Source of the DNA: Eopsaltria australis | Lineage: Eukaryota; Chordata; Aves; Passeriformes; Petroicidae | Assembly (NCBI GenBank): GCA_034509425.1 | Contig: JAVTVJ010001689.1 | Coordinates: 1-64,000, forward strand | DNA length: 64,000 nucleotides | Reading direction: 5' to 3' | Shown here: piece after piece, positions 24,344 through 36,400 of the stretch | Layout: every line of letters starts with the position of its first letter | How positions within the stretch are numbered: position 1 is the stretch's first letter | Translations under genes and position numbers: made by a program | The notes under the pieces: model-generated | Database searches by the model: none | Told to the model about the DNA's origin: nothing | The model's input: the letters and a program-made list of their open reading frames with translations, nothing else

Positions 24344-24632
24344 CCCCCAGCTTATATACTGAGCATGATGTCATATGGTCTGGAATATCCCTTTGGTCAC
24401 TTGGGGTCACTTGTCCAGACTGTGTCTCTTCCCAAATTCCCATGCACCCCCAGCCTCCTCCCCAGTGTGGCAGTAAGAGAAGCAGTAAAGGCCTTGGTTC
24501 TGTGCAAGTGCCACTCAGCAATAACAGGAACATATCTCTATTATCAACCCTGTGTTCAGCAGAAATGCAAAACACAGCCCCATACCAGCCACTGGGAAGA
24601 AAATTAACTCTATCTCAGCCAAAACCAGCACA
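24344..24632 (-). mobile_element. Family G LTR fragment (U3 part), minus orientation
   Basis: In minus orientation it starts TGTGCTGGTTTTGGCTG, runs through the U3 and ends around the TATA box (CTTATATACTGAGC on the plus strand). It shares CATATGACATCA-type and GGGATATTCC-type words with the ERV2 3' LTR. The R and U5 parts are missing. Confidence 0.7.
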
Positions 24633-26017
24633 CCTGGAGCCTGTGGATTCAGCTGCAGGTGTTTCTATCAGGTCGTATCCAACAAATGGACTGTGAATGA
24701 CTCCTTACTTTGATGAACCCAAGCCCAGAAGGCAGCAGCACAGCTTTACATCATAGCAGGTGGTTGAAAGCCACTTGCCCCCTGTTTGTGGGAAATGCAG
24801 AAGGGTGCAGTGTGTTCCTTCACAATGCATTTATTCCCCCAGGTCATGCATGCTGTCCAACAGGGCTCTGCTTCTTGTACACTCCCAGTTCTCTTCCTCA
24901 AACCTTTTCTGGGAACCATGTATGTTCTTATCCACAGGACAGCTTCTCTTGTTTAGAAGACATTTTCTCTGTATCAGTTTTTTCCTTGTAGTCAAAAAGG
25001 GACACCATGAGAGGGACCATTAGCTCAAAAGTGAATTCTGAGGAACAACTGGATAATCTGGAATGGTTAACTCCATTTTTTCAAAGTTTCTATTTTACGT
25101 CTCCTGCAAGGGCAGCTTGTCTATCCAAAGTGGATTCTTCCTTCTCTTCATGCTGGAGGTGTATCTCTTTGCCCTCTGGAGTTCCTGATTTCAGTACAGG
25201 AGAAACATATAGGTTTGAAGCATCCTTTTCCTGGAGTCAAAGTGGCTTCACTGGAGTAAATGAGACATCTGTGTTTGGATTTGTACTGTTCGTGATCGGC
25301 TAGGAAATATTTGCCATTTTTCCAGTTACAAGCAGGATCTTGCAGGCAGTAAGGTTTTTCTGCAGTATTGCTTGGAGAGGACTCAATAGTTGTCATAGCC
25401 CCAGTCTGATGGAGTTTTACTGCAGCCTGCATTTTTAATGGATTCCTCTGTCTTTGGGCTGCCCTCACTACAATCCCAGCTGTCATCTAGTTCATGTTCT
25501 TGAATGGGTATTGCATATTTTAAAAATAAATCCCATTGTTTTTGGCCTTTTTGCTTTTCCTCATTTCCTTGTTGTTATTGATGAAGGAAAAAATTAATAT
25601 TAACTGCATTTCTTGGTGTTTCTTCTTTTCACACTCTTTTGATTACAGGCAGGTGAGAAAGAATTTTCACTGAAATCACTGTCATCCAGATCTTCCAGCT
25701 GCATCCCCTCTTTGCTCTGTACTTCTGTGGGAGTAAGGCTCAGCTCATGCTTCACTTGAATTTCCTTGGACTTGTATTGCATAAAAAACCTCTCAAGAGT
25801 TTGATAGTTCAATTTTTGCTGTAGAATAGGTGTCTGCTGAAACTGTTGGTGATAAAGACATGAATGCTTTTCCCTTTCCTTCTGAAATGGAGGCAGATTT
25901 GTCCAGATTTCAACACACTGTTTAGCAAAGGCATTTCCCCATTCCTGTGTGCTGTCAGAAGGCAGATTTCCATCTCCAGAGGAAATATCTCTTAGAAACA
26001 ATCTGTTTCTGAACAGG
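24633..26017 (-). pseudogene. Unidentified coding-like region, left part
   Basis: On the minus strand, 25600 to 26017 is open for about 135 codons with natural-looking composition. It is rich in Gln, Ser, Lys and Glu, with an acidic patch (LEDLDDSDFSEN) and a basic C-terminal end. Further down, 25486 to 25150 gives another frame containing several Cys-x-x-Cys-like spacings. Frameshifts separate the pieces. I do not recognise the protein. The region could be a degraded host gene or retrocopy. The part below about 25100 shows nothing. Confidence 0.3.
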
Positions 26018-27475
26018 TGCAGTGGTTTGAGTTCGCCTATTCGAGTTTCTGGCCAAACGCCAGCACACTTAGCCAAATTTACTTAATTTTGCTGTGAGAT
26101 AAGGATTAGGAGTAGGCAAAGCAGGCTCAAACTTTGAAGAATATAAAGAAAGTTTATTAATAAACCTAAAAAAGGGAAAAAACAAGGAAAATCATAACAA
26201 AACCCTCAGACCACCTCTCCTCCCCCCACCTCTCCATTTCTTTCCCACTGACAACACAAAAAGACAACACTTTGAGTCAGTTTACCACCACTAAAATAGT
26301 GTTTGTCTCAGTTCATATAGGGAGAGAAGTTTCTCTTGCTTATACCATGGACTTCTCTATAAGAAAATACAGTTTTATGGTTTTCAGCCTCACAACCAGC
26401 AGCTGCCCGGGAGGAAAATCTGCTTGTTGAGGAAGATCCCTCCCACACTAGTAGCCTTCCCACAGCTACTACGATGGGTTATGACAGTCCATAGGGTACC
26501 CTTTTAAGGATGAGTTCTATTACAGCAGAAAAGAACATCCCCTTCTTCTGTGTCTAGCAACACAAGTTCTCCTAGCAACACAAGCTCTCCAGCATTCCCT
26601 GGGGCAAGGGACAGATCACAGACTCTTCTCTGTCTCTGCTCAAGTTTTTCATCAGGCTGCAATTACTTCAGCATCTACTTATCTCTACACAGGTGCCTTG
26701 GCTCACTGGCTGCAGTTAGAACATCACATCCCCCTTTTGGACCATTTGCTCATATATTACAGGGAATATTTCAGCTTAGTCACAACTATGGTTTCACAAA
26801 AGAATTTTCAGCTTCATTATTGAAGCACTTCTCATGCTCCTCCCTCTAGGCATCAGTTCTGCTTCCTTCACTGACTTTAAAGTCTCTATGTTGTTTTTCT
26901 GTAGGTGTCCTTACTCTTTCCTCTCTCTGTGCAGGGAAGGATGGGTGTCTGCAAGTTTCATCCAGGCATGGAGGGGGTTAATCTCTCTCTCAGGCCTTGC
27001 AATGGTCACGTGGTCTCTGCCCACTCTGTCTGAGTGCAGCATTCCAGCGTCAGAGCTGTGGGGGAGGAGAGCAAGGGCTTGGCCCTGCCTGGCTGTGGTT
27101 GGGATTTACGACCCAGCTGTGTCTAAACCCTGAAAGGCTCAACAGCAACTACAAACCCCCCTTCCCTCCCCTCTCCCTCCGGGTGGGGGGGGTGGGGTGG
27201 GGGGGGGGGGGGAGTAAAGGCCCAGTCTTACCAGAGAGAGAAAGCAGGGACTTTACTCTGAAAGGCAGGAAGGAAAGAGAAAGGCTCTAAAGGAGTCCTC
27301 TGCTTATATAGGATTTTTTTCCTCGAAGGCAGATCAACTTTTAATTGGTTGGCACGCATATCAATACTCAAAACTAGCTGGGTATTGGTTCTGTCTCTCA
27401 GGAAGGAAGTTGTATTACTTCCTGCAGCATGGGTCACTTCTGAGATTTTGACCCCTCCTAGGCCAACCCAGGACA
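26018..27475 (-). mobile_element. Solo LTR, family B, with perfect target duplication
   Basis: In minus orientation it starts TGTCCTGGGTTGG and ends CAAACCACTGCA. It is 1458 bp long, flanked by ACAGG on both sides (26013-26017 and 27476-27480). It carries a G-rich run near 27184-27214 and aligns with 30520-32142. The 5-bp duplication again suggests an ERVL-type integrase. It splits the unidentified coding-like region. Confidence 0.88.
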
Positions 27476-28029
27476 ACAGGTTATACTGTCTGGACTTTCA
27501 GGCACTGGACAGGTGGTCTGTGTTGTGTATACTTGTACCTCTGGCCATTCTCTTTTGTTTCTGCCATGGCAGCATTTTTGATGATGAAATCCTTTGAAGT
27601 GGGGTTCTTTTCAGAGTGGGGAGACAGATCACCAGTTTTCTTCTTCAGGGGATGTGCTAGCTGTAGGGCTAGTGTGTTGGAACTATGGTGAGCTGGGATT
27701 TCCTCTGTAGACATGTCCTTTGTTGATTCCTCTGGTGATAGAGGTAAAAGGAACACTCAGTGTCTGGAGTGCTGCAGGACATGCCTTTGTAGCATTTGAG
27801 GGATGCTGGAGGCCTAGCTTCAATTTCTTCGGAGAACTCTTTTTCCCAGGTGGCAAAGAGGGAGTATTTTGGACACATTTTGGAGATACATTTCCGGCTG
27901 TCCAGTGCCTGTTTGTGACAGGGTAGAACATTTAATCCCTTTCTTCAGCTCTTTGATGCTGTAAATGAGACTGGCTTTAGAAGATATCATGTTTACAGAT
28001 AAATGTCTTCAGAACAAACTAGCACACTT
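27476..28029 (-). pseudogene. Unidentified coding-like region, right part
   Basis: On the minus strand, 27756 to 27481 and overlapping frames up to about 27930 read as Ser/Lys/Pro-rich sequence. The region lies immediately on the other side of the family B LTR from 25600-26017, so the two sides were once contiguous. When the LTR and one duplication are removed, the flanking frames do not join without a stop or shift. The identity is unknown. From 27930 to 28029 nothing is recognised. Confidence 0.25.
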
Positions 28030-30050
28030 CAGAACAAGCCCAGCTCCCTCAGCCTATCCTCATAAGAGAGATGCTCCAGTCCCCTAATCATCTTTGTAGT
28101 ACTCCGCTGGACCCACTCCAGGGGCTCCATGTCTTTTTTGTACTGGGGAGCCCAGAATTGGACACAGAACTCCAGATGTGCCTCGCCAGGGCTGAGTAGA
28201 GGGGCAGGATCACCTCCCTTGACCTGATGGCAATGGTCTTCCTAATGCACCCCAGGATCCCATTGGCCTTCTCGGCCACAAGGGCACACTGCTGGCTTAT
28301 GGAAAACTTATTGTCCACCAGGACCCTCAGGTCCTTCTCCACAGAGCTGCTTTCCAGCAGGTTGGCTCCCACCCTGTGCTAGTGCACAGGGTTATTCCTC
28401 CCCAGGTGCAGGACTCTGCACTTGCCTTTGTTGAATTTCAGATGGTTCCTCTCTGCCCATCTCTCCAACCTGCTAAGGTTCTTCTGAAGGGCTGAACAAC
28501 ACTCTGGGGTATTGGCCACTCCTTTCAGCTTTGTGTTGTCAGCAAACGCTGAGGAGGCATCTGCCCCTTCAGCCAAGTCATTGATGAATAAATTAAACAA
28601 TACTGGGCCCAGTACTGAACCCTGGGGGATACCACTAGTGACAGGCCTCCAACTAGACCCTGTGCCACTGATCATAACCCTCTTGGATCTACCATTCAGC
28701 CAGTTCTCAACCCACTTCACTGTCCACTCATCCAGTCCACACTTTCAGAGCTTGCCTATGAAGATGTTGTGAGAGACAGTGTCAAAAGCCTTGCTGAAGT
28801 CCAGGTAGACAATATCCATGGCTCTCCCCTCATCCATCCAAGTAGTTGTTTCATTGTAGAAGGCAATCAGGCTGGTCAAACATGATTTCCCTGTAGTGAA
28901 TCTGTGCTGACTGCTCCAGATCACCTTCTTGTCCTCCATTTGGGTAGAGATGGCCTCCAGAACGAGGCACTCCATCACCTTTCCAGGGTTTGAGGTGAGG
29001 CTGACTGGCCAGTAGCTCCCTGGGTCCTCCTTGCCCTTTTTGAAGACTGGGGTGACATTGCTTTCTTCCAGTCCTCAGACACCTCTCCTGATCTCCATGA
29101 CCTTTCAAAGATGGTAATGAGTGGCTTCAGTATGGTGTCTGCCAGCTCTCTCAGCACTCCTGGATGCATCCTGTCAGGGCCCATGGACTTGTGGATGTCA
29201 AGTTTGCCTAGGTGCTCTCTGACCCAATCCTCCTTGACCAAGGGAATGTCTTCCACGATTCTTTTACCCTGGTCTCCTGGGTCAGAGATCCCCGAGGGCT
29301 GGTCTTGTCAGTGCAGACCGATACAAAGGCGACGTTCAGTAACTCTGCCTTCTGTGCATCCTCTGGTCTCCCCTGGATTTAGTAATGGGTCCACATTATC
29401 CTTAGTTTTCCTTTTGTTCTTGTATTCGAAGGAGCTCTTCTTGTTGTCTTTAACATCCATGGCCAGATTTAATTCCAGATAGACCTTGGCCTTCCTTGTC
29501 TCATTTCTACTTACTCTGACAACCTCTCTATATTCATTCCAAGAGGTCTGACCCTGCTTCTATCTCCTGTGTGTTTCCTGCTTATGCTTGAGTAATGACA
29601 GTTCTTTATTCATCCATGTAGGTCTCTTGCCCCCTGTGCCCGATTTCTTACTCATTGGGATGTTCTTGATCCTGGAGGAAGTGATGCTTGAATAGTGACC
29701 AGCTCTCTTGGACCTCCTTTCCCTGCCATGTCTGTTCCCATGGGATTCTTCCAAGAAGATCCCCGAGGAGGCTAAAATCAGCTCTCCTGAAGTCCACGGT
29801 TGCGATCTTACGTGCTACCCTGCTTCCTCCTTGCCCGATACTGAACTTCACAATCTCGTGGTCACTGCAGCCAAGGCTGTCCCCAACCTTCACATCTCCA
29901 ACAAGGCCTTCCCTCTTTCTTAGTATAAGGTTGAGCAGCACACTATCCCTCATTGGTTCCTCCACCACCTCTGACAGGAAGTTGTCATCAATACTTTTCA
30001 GGAACTTCCTGGATTGTTTGTGCTTTGCTGTGTTGTTTCTCCAGATGTCA
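28030..30050 (-). mobile_element. CR1 LINE, truncated at both ends
   Basis: The minus strand carries the end of the CR1 endonuclease (GLVGDVKVGDSLGCSDHEIV, about 29900), then RT with SGIPQGSVLGPVLFNLFIND (about 28640), an FADN motif where ADD is expected (about 28545), and the thumb region ending near 28090. Several frameshifts and stops break it. The normal CR1 3' tail with its short terminal repeat is absent. CR1 is the main non-LTR retrotransposon of birds. Confidence 0.93.
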
Positions 30051-30519
30051 TGCTTTCATATATTTAGGCTAAATACTAAATTCAGTGTCATGATTTCTGT
30101 TTTAATTGTCAGTGATCTACACAGGTATCAAAATCCTTCTGCCAAAATGCTTGAATTTCTGGAAAGGTCTTTTGAAGTGCTTACTTGAACAGTGTGGAAC
30201 AGGTCAAATGAGTGAAGAAGGCCTCTGTTTCAGTGCAAGGGGGTTGCATTTCCACACTTTGTAATGCAGCATGGCACAGTGCTAGCTCAAGACATGCCTA
30301 GCACTCTCCACAGCACATCGAGTTCCACAAGACACAAAAAAGGGCTTTTGGAATAGTTGCACTGGGGTTCATTGGCTCAGGTGATATGTGCACAGGGCTA
30401 CATTGCTCTTATATCACACTCAGCAACTGTGAAGAGCTTCTTACCTGGTATCACCCTATCACCTCAATTGTCTCCTTTATCCCTCTTCCCCTTAAGCATC
30501 TCTTATCCTCTTAACCTCA
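30051..30519. other. Unassigned spacer
   Basis: This AT-moderate sequence lies between the CR1 body and a family B LTR. No gene or repeat was recognised. Confidence 0.35.
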
Positions 30520-32142
30520 TGTAGTGGTTTCAGTTCACTTATTCAGGTTTGTGGCTAAATGCCAGCACACTTACTTAAATTTAATTGATTGCTTGTTGTG
30601 AGATAAGGATTAGGAGTAGGCAAAGCAGGCTCAAACTTTATAAAGTACAAAGAAGTTTTATTAATATATCAAAGACAAAGGGAAAAAAAAAAAAAAACCT
30701 AAGAAAAACCAGAACAAACTCTCCAGACCAACCCTCCTTCCCCACCTCTCCATTTCATTCTCTCTGACAACATACAAAAGACAACACTTCGACCTCCAGT
30801 CAGTTTACTACCTTAGAAACAGCTCTTGTTCCAGTTCATTTAGGGAGAGAAGTTTCTTTTGCTTACACCATGGATTTTCTGTAAGAAAAATACAGTTTTT
30901 ATGGGTCTTCTGCCTCACTATTAACCGCCGCCCGGAGCAAAGTCCAGCTTAATGGTGGATCTCTCTTACACCAGTAGCCTTCCCACAGCCACTATGGTGG
31001 GTTATGAACAGTCCACAGGGTACTTGTTTTAAGGATGCTCAGTTCAATTGCAGCAACAAAGAAAATCTCTTCTTCTGTGCTGAGCAACACAGGTTCTCCT
31101 GACAACTCAGGTTCTCTAGCATTCTCCCCGGGACCAGGGCTCTGGGTCACAGCCTCTCCTCTCTCTTGGTTCTAGTTTCTCATCAGGCTGTACTTTTCAA
31201 CACTTACTTGTCTGTACTTAGGTATTTCAGTTCATTGGCTGCAATAAGAACCTCACATCCCCCTTTGGACTATATCTTCATATATTACAGAGAATTTATT
31301 AGCTCAGTCTCCAACTATAGTTCTCCAAAAGAGTTTTCATCTTCACTCTTGAAGCAACTTCCCATGCACCCCCTTGTGAGTATCAGTTCTGCTCTCCTCA
31401 CTGACTGTAAAGTCTCTGCGCTGCATTATGTAGGTGTCCTCACTCGTTCCTCTCTCTGCGAAGAAAGATGGGTGTCTGTGAGTTTAGTCTAGGCATGGAG
31501 AGAGTTAATCTCTGTCTCTCTCTCTCTCCGGCAGTGTGAGGATCACGTGCTCTCTGCCGGGCTGTTTGAACAGGTCCGAGCTGGATGCCAGACGCTCTCA
31601 AGAGTCTCTCTGCTTGGCTCTGCCAAGCTGGCTCGGCCTGGTACGACCATCTGGGCCCGGGGTGACAGGGCAGGGCCTGGCCCGAGCTGGATGGAGTCCG
31701 GCCTGGTCTTTGCCTGGCCCGGAGCAGGGGCCTGGCTCTCCCTCTTGTGTAGCTGGCACACCGGCTGAGCTGGATCTGCTGAAAATTCCAATCGTTTCCT
31801 CCCCCATGCCTGCCCGGCTGCAGCGGCAAGGCTGCCGTAAAACCTCCCTTCCCCCCCCCATCCCTCCTTTGGAAGGAGGTGTGGGGGGGCCTTACCAGCG
31901 AGAGAAGCAGGAGCTGCTCCTCTACACAGCAGCAGCAGGTCCAAAGAGGAAGAGCTTCAGAGAGTCTCTGCTTATATATGGTTTTTTCCTTGAAGGCGGA
32001 CCAAATTTTTAATTGGTTTACCTACCTATCAATCCTTAAAACTACCTGATTATTGGCTCTCTCTCGCAGGAAGGAAGTTGTATTCCTTCCTGCAGCGCAG
32101 ATCACTTCCTAGATTTTGACTCCTCTGGCCTAACCCAAGACA
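30520..32142 (-). mobile_element. Solo LTR, family B
   Basis: In minus orientation it starts TGTCTTGGGTTAGG and ends CTGAAACCACTACA, 1623 bp long. It has the same order of features as 26018-27475 and nearly the same sequence as 21070-21887 over their shared part. A TATA-like motif lies near 31970-31980. Flanks CCTCA and CATCA are not a clear duplication. Confidence 0.82.
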
Positions 32143-32699
32143 CATCAGCATTGAGCAGCCTATAATTTACAGCCTCCTGTGTAGGAGGGAGACTTGCACA
32201 CATTATAGACAGAACCACAATAGAAAATTAAACCAAAACTTTTAATTGCTGAGGTTAATAATCTTTCAGTTACAGGGAGCTCCGTGGTATTTTCATCACT
32301 GAAAGCTACTATCAGAAAGGATTTGCAAGACCCAGAGAATTTCAAGACCAAATGCAAGAGTTGGGACAGCTAAGGATGTTATTTGCATTGTGAAAATTGC
32401 ATTTCTTGCCTAAATCAACATTTCCAATGCAACCAAAATAAAATATAATGACAAACTTTTTTCTTTGTGTTTTTTCACCTTGACAAGAATGTGCTTCATC
32501 ACCTACCTGTCAGCATGTCTTAAAGTGTTCAGGGTATGGTCTGTAGCTATGTAACTAGGTGATACATTGGCTATCATACATGTCTTGGAATTGCCAAACA
32601 TAGAATCCTTTAGCATCTAGAGCTGTAAGGAAAAAGATTCTTAGCAATTCCTATATTTATTTTTAAACATGTGCTTGTCCTTATTTTACACACACACGC
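32143..32699. other. Unassigned AT-rich flank of ERV3
   Basis: No gene was recognised. It ends in an (AC)n stretch. CACGC at 32695-32699 is the left target duplication of ERV3. Confidence 0.4.
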
Positions 32700-32839
32700 T
32701 GTGGTAGTTTGAAAGCAAATCAGTGAGAGGCTCAAAGTCAGAACTACAATTTAATAGGAAAAATGTAGTAATACAAAAAAAAAAACCAGTGACAGAGTTA
32801 GAATACAACCTGACACCCTGTCGGTCAGGGTGTTGGTAG
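32700..32839 (-). repeat. ERV3 3' LTR, distal piece
   Basis: This matches 45637-45779 of the 5' LTR, including the A-run and the GACACCCTGTCGGTCAGG segment. It ends with GTAG (32836-32839), the duplication made by ERV4. Confidence 0.92.
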
Positions 32840-33267
32840 TGATGCCTTACAAAAGGCTGACCTGAAACAGAAGCTGGACAGAGTTAAAAGAATAAAAGAA
32901 GTATTTATTAAAACAATGTACACTTTGGGCCATGCAAGAGTCTCTCAGAGACTACACCCAAAATGGACACCTAGCACGTGTTTTTGGGACAGATATACCT
33001 TTGGTCCATCTGCATATCAGAAACCCATTGTCCAATTTCAGTTTCGGGTCTTGAAGTCCCATCCCCAGCTTGTTCCCTTCTTCTCTTCGCTGCTGTCCAT
33101 GGGTGTTTACATTTTGGGCTTTTGGAAAAAACAGTATGTCCTTGAAACTCCAGCCCTGAGAGAAATTGTTTCGTCTAAATGACAGTAACAGAACACTAGA
33201 TGACAATTTATGGAGTTTTAGAGCAGTCCTGATGTAGAAAAATAAGAAGTTAAAACCTAAGGCATCA
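32840..33267 (-). repeat. ERV4 3' LTR (family F)
   Basis: It is 428 bp, with inverted TGATGCCTTA ends and AATAAA on the minus strand. It is about 99% identical by eye to 39698-40125. Confidence 0.95.
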
Positions 33268-33280
33268 TTTCCCCCCTTTT
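33268..33280 (-). promoter_or_regulatory. ERV4 polypurine tract
   Basis: AAAAGGGGGGAAA on the minus strand lies directly before the 3' LTR start. It is the expected primer for plus-strand DNA synthesis. Confidence 0.85.
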
Positions 33281-33464
33281 AGAGGCTTGACAAGGCCTCT
33301 ACCTTGTCAAGTCTCTATTCTAAATACCTACTATCTATTAATAATTTAGATTAATAATCTATTAATAATATACACTTAATAACAGTAAATATTTAACAAC
33401 AGTAGATATAGAAGAATTGTGACTATGATTACTATGAGCAGTTCTTTAAGCACTGAAGCATTAT

Positions 33465-36400
33465 TTAAATCACGCTTTCTTCTGCATCACTCTTTGTTTT
33501 CTCAGTTGTTTCAGGAGCAGAAGCTTTCTTGACTCTGGAGTAGTGGATCCAGGGTCCTTTGCCAGAGACTTTGACTGCAGTGAGGGTAGTCAGCAGGACT
33601 TGGAATGGTCTTTTCCACTTAGCTTGTAGAGGTTCATTGTCCCACCACTTGATATAGATCCAGTCTCCAGGTTGGAAAAGATGTGCAGGTGTGTCCAGTC
33701 CGATGGGTCTGGATAGCACGATGTAATTCTGGAGCTTCTGCAAAGTGGAACCTAAAGCCATTAGATATCTCTGTAAATCAAGTTTCCCTTTTATATGAAT
33801 TTCCCCTGGAATGTGTGGAATCTGGTATGGCCTACCATACAGTATTTCATAGGGACTGATGTTATCCCTCCGCCTTGGCTGTATGCGGATCCTTAGTAAA
33901 GCTATAGGCAGGGCTTGAACCCATGTCAGAGATGTTTCTTGACAAATTTTGCTAATTTGTGTTTTAAGGGTTCCATTCATACGTTCAACTTTACCACTCG
34001 CTTGGGGTCTATAAGGTGTATGCAGATCCCAAGTAATTCCCAAAATCTGACTGATTTCTTTAATTACTGTGGCAACAAAGTGTGGTCCCCTATCCGATGA
34101 CATTCCCAGGGGAACCCTGAACCTTGGAATTATATGATTGAGCAAAATCTTTACCACTTCTTTGGCTGTGTTAGTGCGACAAGGGTAAGCTTCGGGCCAT
34201 CCACTAAAAGTGTCAGCCAATACCAGTATGTACCGGTATCCCTCTCTACGTGGTAATTCAGCAAAATCTATTTGCCAGTAATCTCCAGGAAGATCCCCTG
34301 CTTTTGTTACTCCTAACACAACTCTTTTCCTTGTATCAGGGTTGTTTTTGCAGCAAACTTCACATTTGCTTACTACTGTTTGTACAATTTCAGTCATTCC
34401 TCTTCCTATTACTACCTTTTTTAGATATTTTAGAAGGTTTTCAGTCCCAAAATGTGTGTTTTCATGTTCTCTCTGAGCTAGCTCTCGAAGAATCAGGGGT
34501 GGGACTACAACTTGGTTTGTTGGTGTGACAGCCCACCCACCTTCTGTGATCTCAGCCTTGAGAGATTTAATAAGCTTCTGATCTGTTTGATCATACTTTG
34601 GGATGATCCCTGATAAGTTAACTTCCTTTTTGGGAATTATTGCAAGGATACCTTTTTCTGCAACTCCTTTTGCCGCTTTGTCAGCAAAGCGATTTCCCAA
34701 TTCTGGAGTGGTTTTCCCTTTCTGGTGACCCCTGCAGTGCATAATAGCTACTTCTGTGGGTTTTCTAATGCTCTCCAAGAGGGCAAGTATTTGTTCAGCG
34801 TGTTTAATTTGATTACCTTGAGCGTTCAGCAGTCCTCTTTCTTTCCAGATGGCTCCATGGGCATGGACGACACTAAACGCATATTTAGAGTCGGTCCATA
34901 TATTTACCTTCTTCCCTTCACTCAGGTCCAGGGCCCTTGTCAGTGCAATCAGTTCGGCTTTCTGTGATGACACATCTGCTGGCAGGGCCTTCGCCTCAAT
35001 TACCTTGTCTTGAGTGGTCACTGCATAGCCTGTCATCCTTTTACCATTTCTCATAAAGCTGCTTCCGTCTGTAAAAAGCTCCCAGTCTGGATTGTCTAGG
35101 GGCACATCCTTCAGATCTGTTCTGCTGGAGTAGACCTCTTCTATTGTCTGCAAACAATCATGCTCAGGGACATTGTCAGTTAACGTGGAAGACAGAAACA
35201 TGGCAGGATTAACAACAGAAGTTGTTTTTAAGGTGACATCATCCTGTTCTAGTAACAATGATTGATATTTAATCATCCGGTTGCTGGACAGCCAATGTCC
35301 CCCCTTTTGCTCGAGCACAGCTGCTACAGCATGGGGTACATACACTACAATGTGCCGTCCAAGGGTGAGTTTTCGGGCTTCTTGGATCAAGACAACAGTA
35401 GCTGCCACGGCTTTCAAACACCTTGGCCACCCTTGGGCAACATTGTCTAGCTGTTTGGAAAAGTAAGCCACAGCCCTCCGTTGGTTCCCGAGGCGTTGAG
35501 CTAGTACCCCTAAAGCAACATTCAATCTTTCATAAGTAAACAGTTCAAAAGATTTAGTTAAGTCTGGCAATCCCAGTGCTGGAGCTGACATTAGGGAGTG
35601 TTTCAGCTGTTTAAAAGCTGCCCTTGTATTTTCTGTCCATATGATAATTCTATTTTCAGCTGCTTTTAATGCTCCATATAGGGGTTTTACCAGCAGTCCA
35701 TAATTTGCTATCCACAAACGACACCAACCTACCATTCCCAGGAAAGCTTGCATCTCCCTCACAGTGCAGGGCTCTGGGAGTTGACAGATGGCTTCTTTCC
35801 GTTCTTTGCTGAGCTGTCGATGTCCACGAAAGATCTCGAGCCCCAAGTAAATTACTGCTTCTTTGGCAATCTGTGCTTTGTCTTTAGAAACTCTGTACCT
35901 ACTCAGTCCCAAAAAGTTTAATAAACTGATGGTAAATTTAATGCAGTCATCTCTGGCTTTAGCCACAATCAGGATATCATCCACATATTGAAGAATAACC
36001 CCTTCTGGCTCCTGTCTTTTCCAGTCCTCTAGTTCCTTTGCTAGCTGATTTCCAAATACCGTGGGACTGTTTTTGTACCCCTGGGGCAAGATGGTCCAAG
36101 TAAGTTGACTTTTCCTCCCTGTCTCAGGATTCTCCCACTCAAAAGCAAAAAGCTCTTGGCTGTTTTTATGCACAGGAATGCAGAAAAAGGCATCCTTCAG
36201 GTTTATTACAGTAAACCACCCTAATTCGTCTGTCAGTGCAGTCAAAAGGGTATATGGGTTTGCCACAACAGGGTGTATGTCTTCAGTGATTCTGTTAATT
36301 GCTCTCAGATCTTGAACTAATCGATAGCTCTTACCATCTGCTTTCTTAATAGCAAGTATGGGGGTATTAAATCTGGACTCACATTGCACTAATAACCCAT

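Noticed and set aside
33267..33464. Envelope gene in ERV4, or between pol and 3' LTR of ERV1, ERV2 or ERV3
   Set aside because: The gaps between the integrase end and the 3' LTR are about 107 to 320 bases with no open frame, far too small for env.
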